From: LH-M37 sp032251315
GTDB taxonomy: Bacteria > Pseudomonadota > Gammaproteobacteria > SZUA-229
Assembly: GCA_032251315.1 (NCBI GenBank)
Contig: JAVVEE010000077.1
Span: 1-11,480 of the forward strand
DNA length: 11,480 nucleotides
Reading direction: 5' to 3'
The notes below the pieces were generated by a model. That model saw only the letters and a program-made list of their open reading frames with translations. It did not search any database and had not been told where the DNA came from. The first letter of the stretch is position 1; every line of letters starts with the position of its first letter. Shown here piece after piece: positions 6,128 to 11,480 of this stretch. The position numbers were made by a program, and so were the translations under genes.

Positions 6128-6769
6128 ATGAAAAAATTCCCCAATTTCTATAGTCACGATAGTGGTGCGCTTGAAACACAATCGTTAGGGCTTATTCCGA
6201 TGGTGGTGGAGCAGACATCACGCGGTGAGCGCTCTTATGATATTTATTCGCGCCTGCTGAAAGAAAGGGTGATTTTTATTGTCGGCCCTATTGAAGACCA
6301 CATGGCCAATCTGATTGTTGCCCAACTGTTGTTTCTGGAGTCGGAAAACCCCGAGAAAGATATCTCCATTTATATCAACTCTCCCGGCGGTTCGGTAACG
6401 GCGGGTATGGCTATTTATGACACCATGCAGTTTATCAAGCCGGAAATCAGTACCTTGTGTATCGGTCAGGCCGCCAGCATGGGCGCTTTTCTGCTCGCTG
6501 CCGGAGTCAAGGGTAAGCGTTATGGACTGCCTTATGCCAGAGTCATGATTCACCAGCCTCTGGGCGGGTATCAGGGGCAGGCGTCGGACATTGATATTCA
6601 TGCGCGTGAAATTCTTAAAATACGCGGCCAGTTGAATCATCTGCTGGCGTACCACACCGGCCAGTCAATCGAAACCATTGATAAAGACACGGATCGGGAT
6701 AATTTCATGAGTGCGGAACAGGCTCGAGATTATGGCCTGATTGACGAGGTTTTGAGTAAACGGCCTTAA
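6128..6769 (+). CDS. clpP: ATP-dependent Clp protease proteolytic subunit
   Basis: A 213-residue serine peptidase that assembles into a double heptameric barrel and degrades substrates unfolded by ClpX or ClpA. The catalytic triad is Ser117 in GQAASMGAFLL, His142 in MIHQPLGG and Asp191 in KDTDRD, each offset by six from the E. coli precursor numbering (111, 136, 185). The oxyanion glycines lie in INSPGGSV (83-90). The first 15 or so residues probably form a propeptide removed by self-cleavage, as in E. coli. It follows tig by 21 bases with an AGG-containing ribosome binding site, so the two are probably one operon; clpX follows after 194 bases. Confidence 0.97.
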   Translation: MKKFPNFYSHDSGALETQSLGLIPMVVEQTSRGERSYDIYSRLLKERVIFIVGPIEDHMANLIVAQLLFLESENPEKDISIYINSPGGSVTAGMAIYDTMQFIKPEISTLCIGQAASMGAFLLAAGVKGKRYGLPYARVMIHQPLGGYQGQASDIDIHAREILKIRGQLNHLLAYHTGQSIETIDKDTDRDNFMSAEQARDYGLIDEVLSKRP

Positions 6770-6963
6770 GTTTTGCGCAAAATTTGCGTTAGTGATAGCT
6801 GAATTCCCGATAAAAAAAGGTTTTTTCCTGCCTGACTTTCTGTTGAAATGTGGTTTATGAGCTATTGTTTGCGATAAGTACACAGGTAAGGGTCTTGCGA
6901 TTTTTATTGTGGTGAAGCAAGGCATAAATAGACAAGAGGCAAAGCCTGAGGTTTGAGAATTAA

Positions 6964-8241
6964 ATGAGCGACGATAAAACCCATTCGGGTAGCGATTCGG
7001 AAAAACTACTTTACTGTTCTTTTTGCGGCAAAAGCCAGCACGAAGTAAAGAAGCTGATTGCCGGTCCTTCCGTTTATGTCTGCGATGAATGTGTTGCCCT
7101 GTGTAATGACATCATCCTGGAAGAGCTGGAAGAAGAGACTTCATCGGCCATTCGCAAATTACCCACCCCCCATGAGATTCACGACCGTCTTGACGATTAT
7201 GTGATTGGTCAGGAACGTGCCAAGAAAGTCCTGTCGGTGGCGGTATACAACCATTACAAGCGTCTGGAAGTTAAGCATAAGAAGGACGAAATCGAACTCT
7301 CAAAAAGCAATATTCTCCTGCTGGGTCCAACCGGCTCGGGTAAAACGCTGCTGGCGGAAACACTGGCGCGCTTGCTTGATGTGCCATTCACGATTGCTGA
7401 TGCCACAACCCTGACCGAAGCCGGTTATGTGGGTGAGGATGTTGAAAACATCATCCAGAAGCTGCTGCAAAAATGTGATTATGATGTCGAGAAGGCGCAA
7501 ACCGGTATCGTCTATATCGATGAGATCGACAAGATTTCCCGCAAATCGGACAATCCTTCTATTACCCGCGATGTTTCGGGCGAAGGTGTGCAGCAGGCGC
7601 TGCTGAAATTGATTGAAGGTACCACTGCATCAGTGCCACCTCAGGGCGGGCGCAAACACCCTCAGCAGGAATTCTTGCAGGTTAATACTGGAAATATTCT
7701 TTTCATCTGTGGTGGTGCATTTTCAGGTCTGGACAAGATTATTCGTCATCGTTCTGAGAAAGGCGGAATTGGCTTTAGTGCAGAAATGCGTTCCAAAGAC
7801 AAGGATATTCAGTTAAGCGATGTGCTGAGTGATCTTGAGGCCGATGACCTGATCCAGTATGGTCTGATCCCGGAGTTTGTGGGGCGTTTGCCGGTTGTGG
7901 CCACGCTTAATGAGCTGGATGAGGATGCGCTGGTGACGATTCTCACCCAGCCTAAAAATGCCCTGGCCAAGCAGTATTCCAAGATGTTTGAAATGGAAGG
8001 TGCTGAGCTTGAGCTGCGCAATGATGCCCTGCATGCGATTGCCAAAAAAGCCATGGAGCGAAAAACAGGCGCGCGTGGCCTGCGCACTATTCTGGAGAAT
8101 GTGCTGCTTGATACCATGTATGAGCTGCCTTCGCAGAGTGATGTGACTAAAGTAGTGGTCGATGCCTCAGTCATCCTCGGTGACAGTCAGCCTATGCTTG
8201 TCTACAAAGGGGGTGAAAACAAGCGAATCTCGCAAGAGTAA
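6964..8241 (+). CDS. clpX: ATP-dependent Clp protease ATP-binding subunit ClpX
   Basis: A 425-residue AAA+ unfoldase, a hexamer that recognises tags such as ssrA, unfolds the protein and threads it into ClpP. The N-terminal zinc domain has Cys18, Cys21, Cys40 and Cys43. Then follow Walker A GPTGSGKT (121-128), the pore loop GYVG (154-157), Walker B IVYIDE (182-187), the RKH loop (230-232), the ClpP-binding loop IGF (269-271), the arginine-finger region EFVGRLP (304-310) and sensor 2 GARGLR (369-374). All key residues are intact and the length matches E. coli (424). The ribosome binding site is weak (GAGA/GAGG upstream). The 194-base gap after clpP may hold its own promoter, but no convincing one was found. 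Confidence 0.98.
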   Translation: MSDDKTHSGSDSEKLLYCSFCGKSQHEVKKLIAGPSVYVCDECVALCNDIILEELEEETSSAIRKLPTPHEIHDRLDDYVIGQERAKKVLSVAVYNHYKRLEVKHKKDEIELSKSNILLLGPTGSGKTLLAETLARLLDVPFTIADATTLTEAGYVGEDVENIIQKLLQKCDYDVEKAQTGIVYIDEIDKISRKSDNPSITRDVSGEGVQQALLKLIEGTTASVPPQGGRKHPQQEFLQVNTGNILFICGGAFSGLDKIIRHRSEKGGIGFSAEMRSKDKDIQLSDVLSDLEADDLIQYGLIPEFVGRLPVVATLNELDEDALVTILTQPKNALAKQYSKMFEMEGAELELRNDALHAIAKKAMERKTGARGLRTILENVLLDTMYELPSQSDVTKVVVDASVILGDSQPMLVYKGGENKRISQE

Positions 8242-8298
8242 CTTCCGCTTGTCAATCCGTTCTATCAATGCATTCCTGTCGGTGTAATGATTCCGGCA

Positions 8299-8326
8299 CT
8301 TGAAAAACACCGGAACGTCCCCACTT
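8299..8326 (+). promoter_or_regulatory. sigma-32 heat-shock promoter of lon
   Basis: CTTGAAA (8299-8305), a 13-base spacer, then CCCCACTT (8319-8326): nearly the full E. coli RpoH consensus (CTTGAAA, 11-16 bases, CCCCATNT). It lies 34 bases before the lon ATG. This shows that lon is induced by heat shock. A TATAAA at 8329-8334 just after it lacks a matching -35 box. Confidence 0.85.
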
Positions 8327-8360
8327 GGTATAAAAGAATCCATTATATACAGAGGCACTC

Positions 8361-10793
8361 ATGGCCAGTTCAAGTGAAAAAGATACAACCGGTTTAACCG
8401 TAGTTGCAGAAATACCAGTTTTACCCTTGCGGGATGTCGTGGTCTATCCACATATGGTCATCCCATTGTTTGTCGGGCGCGAAAAATCCATTCATGCGCT
8501 TGATGCGGCGATGCTGGACAACAAAAAGATTTTATTAGTCGCACAGAAAAGCGCGGATATCGACGAGCCTGGGGTAGGCGATGTCCACGAAATCGGGACA
8601 CTGGCAACCATTCTGCAATTGCTTAAGTTACCTGACGGCACCATCAAGGTGCTGGTTGAAGGCGTGCAACGTGCCCGAGTTGAAAATATGCACGAGCGTG
8701 ACGACTTTTTCGTAGCCAACTATGCAGAGCTGGAGGAGGCAACCGGTGAGGATGAGCGCGAAATCGAAATACTGTCGCGCTCCATTCTGAATGTCTTTGA
8801 CCAGTACGTAAAACTCAACAAGAAAGTTCCGGCTGAAATTCTCACCTCACTGGCCGGCATCGATGAGCCTTCAAAATTAGCGGATACCATTGCGGCACAC
8901 ATGTCGCTGAAGCTCGAAGAGAAACAGAAAATTCTCGAGATCGACAGCGTGCGCTCACGGCTCGAATATTTAATGAGCCTGATTGATGCTGAAATTGATC
9001 TGTTGCAAATTGAAAAACGTATTCGTGGTCGCGTTAAACAGTCGATGGAAAAAAGCCAGCGCGAATATTATTTGAATGAGCAGATGAAAGCCATCCAGAA
9101 AGAGCTGGGTGAGATGGAAGATGTGCCTAATGAAGTTGAAGAACTTGAAAAGCGCATCGAAGAAGCGGGCATGAGCAAAGAGGCTTACAAAAAAGCGACC
9201 GGCGAACTCAATAAGTTAAAAATGATGTCGCCGATGTCTGCGGAAGCCACGGTTGTGAGAAATTACATCGAGTGGATGGTCGATTGCCCATGGAAGAAAA
9301 AATCGAAGATTCGACGTGATCTTGCCGGTGCTGAAAAAGTGCTGAACGATGATCACTATGGGCTTGAAAAAGTTAAAGAACGTATTCTTGAGTATCTGGC
9401 TGTGCAGCAGCGCGTGAAGAAACTCAAGGGACCGATTTTGTGTTTAGTAGGGCCTCCTGGCGTGGGTAAAACTTCGCTGGGTCAATCCATTGCGCGGGCG
9501 ACTAATCGTAAATTTACCCGTATGGCGCTGGGTGGTGTGCGAGATGAATCAGAAATTCGAGGTCATCGCCGGACTTATATCGGTTCGCTGCCAGGCAAGG
9601 TCATCCAGAATTTGTGCAAGGTGGGTACGCGTAATCCGTTATTTCTGCTTGATGAAATTGACAAGATGGCAGCGGATTTCCGTGGCGATCCTGCTTCAGC
9701 ATTACTGGAAGTGCTTGATCCTGAACAGAATCACACCTTCTCCGACCATTATCTGGAAGTGGATTTCGATCTCTCTGATGTGTTATTCGTAGCGACGGCA
9801 AACAGCATGAATATTCCTGCTCCACTGCTTGATCGTATGGAAGTCATTCGCTTGCCGGGTTACACCGAAGACGAGAAAGTGGTTATTGCCACCAAATATC
9901 TGTTGCCCAAACAGATTGAAGAAAATGGTCTGCGCGAAAATGAATTGCATGTGAGCGAATCTGCATTAAGAGATATTGTGCGACTTTATACACGTGAAGC
10001 CGGCGTGCGTAGCATGCAGCGCGAAATCGCCAAAATCTGTCGTAAAGTTGTTAAGCAGATGGTGCTTAACACGGACAGTAAACCTGTTTCGGTTACCTCA
10101 AGAAATATCGACAAGTTTCTTGGTGTTAAGCGTTTCCGTTACGGTGTGGCTGAAGAGCATAATCAGGTGGGACAGGTTAACGGTCTGGCCTGGACGGAAG
10201 TGGGCGGCGAGTTGCTGACGATTGAGTCGGCGGTAATGCCGGGGAAAGGCAAGTTGTCGTACACCGGACAGCTGGGCGATGTGATGCAGGAATCCATTCA
10301 GGCCGCGATGACAGTGATTCGTAGCCGCTCGGCTTCTCTGGGTCTGGCCGGAAACTTTCAGGAAGAAAAAGATATTCATGTCCATGTACCGGAAGGCGCG
10401 ACACCCAAAGATGGTCCGAGTGCAGGGGTAGGCATGTGCACCGCACTGGCATCGTCATTAACGGATATACCGGTTAAAGCCAATGTGGCGATGACAGGTG
10501 AGATTACACTGCGCGGAGAAGTGCTGCCGATCGGTGGTCTTAAAGAGAAGCTTCTGGCGGCTCATCGCGCGGGTATTACCACTGTGATTATTCCACATGA
10601 CAATGAAAAAGATTTAGTAGAAATACCAAAAAATATTTTATCTAAACTGGATGTTAAACCGGTGCGCTGGATTGATGAAGTACTTGAGATTGCGTTGGAG
10701 GAAGTGCCAACACCCCTTGAGGAAAAACCAGCGGCTAGCAGAAAAGCCGGTGCAAAAGATAAAAAGTCCGGAGATCCCTTGCATCACCATTGA
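8361..10793 (+). CDS. lon: ATP-dependent protease Lon (LonA, endopeptidase La)
   Basis: An 810-residue single-chain AAA+ serine protease, a cytoplasmic hexamer that degrades misfolded and certain regulatory proteins. The N-terminal substrate-binding domain starts at IPVLPLRDVVVYPHMVIPLF; coiled-coil helices run through about 190-290; Walker A GPPGVGKT is at 364-371 and Walker B LFLLDEIDK has Asp431 and Glu432. The C-terminal protease domain has the Ser687-Lys730 dyad in PKDGPSAG and GGLKEKLLAA, spaced 43 residues apart as in E. coli (679 and 722). The C-terminal tail is basic and ends in three His; it adds to the usual 780-800 length. ATG with GAGG upstream; its own heat-shock promoter in front and a terminator behind make it a separate unit. 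Confidence 0.98.
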   Translation: MASSSEKDTTGLTVVAEIPVLPLRDVVVYPHMVIPLFVGREKSIHALDAAMLDNKKILLVAQKSADIDEPGVGDVHEIGTLATILQLLKLPDGTIKVLVEGVQRARVENMHERDDFFVANYAELEEATGEDEREIEILSRSILNVFDQYVKLNKKVPAEILTSLAGIDEPSKLADTIAAHMSLKLEEKQKILEIDSVRSRLEYLMSLIDAEIDLLQIEKRIRGRVKQSMEKSQREYYLNEQMKAIQKELGEMEDVPNEVEELEKRIEEAGMSKEAYKKATGELNKLKMMSPMSAEATVVRNYIEWMVDCPWKKKSKIRRDLAGAEKVLNDDHYGLEKVKERILEYLAVQQRVKKLKGPILCLVGPPGVGKTSLGQSIARATNRKFTRMALGGVRDESEIRGHRRTYIGSLPGKVIQNLCKVGTRNPLFLLDEIDKMAADFRGDPASALLEVLDPEQNHTFSDHYLEVDFDLSDVLFVATANSMNIPAPLLDRMEVIRLPGYTEDEKVVIATKYLLPKQIEENGLRENELHVSESALRDIVRLYTREAGVRSMQREIAKICRKVVKQMVLNTDSKPVSVTSRNIDKFLGVKRFRYGVAEEHNQVGQVNGLAWTEVGGELLTIESAVMPGKGKLSYTGQLGDVMQESIQAAMTVIRSRSASLGLAGNFQEEKDIHVHVPEGATPKDGPSAGVGMCTALASSLTDIPVKANVAMTGEITLRGEVLPIGGLKEKLLAAHRAGITTVIIPHDNEKDLVEIPKNILSKLDVKPVRWIDEVLEIALEEVPTPLEEKPAASRKAGAKDKKSGDPLHHH

Positions 10794-10805
10794 TGTCAGT
10801 ATAAA

Positions 10806-10867
10806 GCGGGTTATTTCATTGGTTTATCTCGGATAATTGAGCATAAACCAGCGAAACCCGCATTTTT
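10806..10867 (+). terminator. rho-independent terminator of lon
   Basis: A long interrupted hairpin: GCGGGTT (10806-10812) pairs with AACCCGC (10855-10861), TGGTTTAT (10820-10827) with ATAAACCA (10843-10850), and CTC with GAG at the tip. The base of the stem is followed by ATTTTT. It starts 13 bases after the lon stop and separates lon from the hup promoter. Confidence 0.8.
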
Positions 10868-10880
10868 ACAGCATTATTCA

Positions 10881-10910
10881 TTGACAGAGCTTGTCACTGA
10901 CTGGTATAAA
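10881..10910 (+). promoter_or_regulatory. sigma-70 promoter of hup
   Basis: A perfect TTGACA (10881-10886), an 18-base spacer, and TATAAA (10905-10910) preceded by TGG, an extended -10. Transcription would begin near 10917, leaving an A-rich leader of about 115 bases before hup. Such strength fits an abundant nucleoid protein. Confidence 0.82.
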
Positions 10911-11032
10911 ATGCAGGGCTTATGTATTTCAGTGCCAGCTGTCATACAGAACTAAAGCACATAAAACATAAAAAGCTTTGATACGTAAATTATAAACAAC
11001 AGCAAATCATTTTAAAAATATAGGAAATAACA

Positions 11033-11305
11033 ATGAATAAATCAGAATTAATTGATGCAGTTGCAGAAGCAGCTGATCTGTCTAAAGCCGATTCAGCACG
11101 TGCATTTGATGCAGTGATCGATGTTATTACTAACGCCTTGAAAGAAGGTGATCAGGTAAGTCTCGTCGGTTTTGGCTCATTCCTGGTTCGTGAACGTTCT
11201 GCCCGTACAGGTCGTAATCCACAGACCGGTGCAGAGATTCAAATTAAAGCAGCAAAAGTGCCCGCATTTAAACCTGGAAAGGCCCTTAAAGAAGCAGTAA
11301 ACTAA
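11033..11305 (+). CDS. hupB: DNA-binding protein HU (HU-beta type)
   Basis: A 90-residue histone-like protein that binds and bends DNA as a dimer in the nucleoid. MNKSELIDAVAEAADLSKAD forms the first two helices. The DNA-binding arm has the HU/IHF signature GFGSFLVRERSARTGRNPQT (46-65) with the intercalating Pro63 in GRNP, and the C-terminus ends PAFKPGKALKEAVN. Length is exactly the family norm. The beta assignment rests on its place directly after lon, as in E. coli and Pseudomonas. ATG preceded by AGGA. No terminator lies between its stop and tRNA-Val 17 bases downstream, so mRNA and tRNAs are probably made on one transcript and cut apart. Confidence 0.96.
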   Translation: MNKSELIDAVAEAADLSKADSARAFDAVIDVITNALKEGDQVSLVGFGSFLVRERSARTGRNPQTGAEIQIKAAKVPAFKPGKALKEAVN

Positions 11306-11322
11306 ATCCTCACTTTTTGGCG

Positions 11323-11398
11323 GGGTGGTTAGCTCAGCTGGTAGAGCGTCGCCCTTACAAGGCGAATGTCGGGGGTTCGACCCCCTCACCACCCACCA
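11323..11398 (+). tRNA. tRNA-Val (TAC)
   Basis: Acceptor GGGTGGT/ACCACCC, D arm GCTCAGCTGGTAGAGC, anticodon stem TCGCC/GGCGA with loop CTTACAA giving TAC at 11356-11358, T arm GGGGG-TTCGACC-CCCTC (one G-T pair), encoded CCA. It reads GTA and, by wobble, other valine codons. Confidence 0.96.
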
Positions 11399-11403
11399 AT
11401 CAA

Positions 11404-11480
11404 GGACCGGTAGTTCAGCTGGTTAGAATGCCGGCCTGTCACGCCGGAGGTCGCGAGTTCGAGTCTCGTCCGGTCCGCCA
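11404..11480 (+). tRNA. tRNA-Asp (GTC)
   Basis: Acceptor GGACCGG/CCGGTCC, anticodon stem CCGGC/GCCGG with loop CTGTCAC giving GTC at 11438-11440, T arm GCGAG-TTCGAGT-CTCGT, discriminator G73 (an aspartate identity base) and encoded CCA. It follows tRNA-Val by five bases. The window stops exactly at its CCA, so further tRNA genes may follow. Confidence 0.96.

Noticed and set aside
6811..6827. A-run and T-run around GG after clpP as a terminator
   Set aside because: The two-base centre cannot form a hairpin loop and the stem has only A-T pairs.
6843..6930. Promoter for clpX from TTGAAA (6843-6848) or TTGCGA (6895-6900)
   Set aside because: No -10-like box lies at a spacing of 16-18 bases from either, and no CCCCAT-type sigma-32 -10 follows.
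11177..11392. Minus-strand open frame of 71 codons (MVRGSNPRHSP)
   Set aside because: It is antisense to tRNA-Val and hup and is explained by the tRNA sequence.

Overview
The window is bacterial chromosome from a gammaproteobacterium. The order folD, tRNA genes, tig, clpP, clpX, lon, hup is a classic backbone of that class, and as I recall Pseudomonas has the same arrangement with folD next to a tRNA block and tig. The proteins align with the Escherichia coli numbering almost residue for residue. Base composition looks moderate. I cannot fix the order or genus from the sequence alone.

Layout. 1-420: a 5'-truncated IS30-family transposase with what may be the degenerate right end of the element. 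525-2878: a four-gene plus-strand operon of two paralogous DUF1538 membrane proteins, a small PII-like protein and a two-CBS-domain protein; three of these genes are linked by stop/start overlaps or a 46-base gap with a strong ribosome binding site. 2911-3762: folD on the minus strand, convergent with the operon. 3868-4782: a tRNA block, Pro(TGG), Arg(TCT), His(GTG), Lys(CTT), then a 152-bp imperfect inverted-repeat element, then Leu(TAG). A decayed tandem copy of the Pro tRNA sits directly after the intact one. 4829-10793: tig, clpP, clpX, lon, the protein folding and ATP-dependent proteolysis genes, with a near-consensus sigma-32 heat-shock promoter before lon and a hairpin terminator after it. 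10881-11480: hup (HU) with its own strong sigma-70 promoter, followed 17 bases later by tRNA-Val(TAC) and tRNA-Asp(GTC); the window ends exactly at the CCA of tRNA-Asp.

How the genes work together. Trigger factor meets nascent chains at the ribosome; ClpX feeds unfolded substrates into the ClpP chamber; Lon degrades damaged proteins on its own; HU packs DNA and is a known Lon substrate in E. coli. The DUF1538 operon is the least understood part. Paired DUF1538 proteins (UmpA/UmpB of Halomonas) have been reported, as I recall, to act as a cation/proton antiporter. Here the pair comes with two genes of nucleotide-sensing families (PII-like and CBS), which suggests a transporter gated by cell energy or metabolite state. 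That is inference, but it is the best candidate in this window for a poorly described system.
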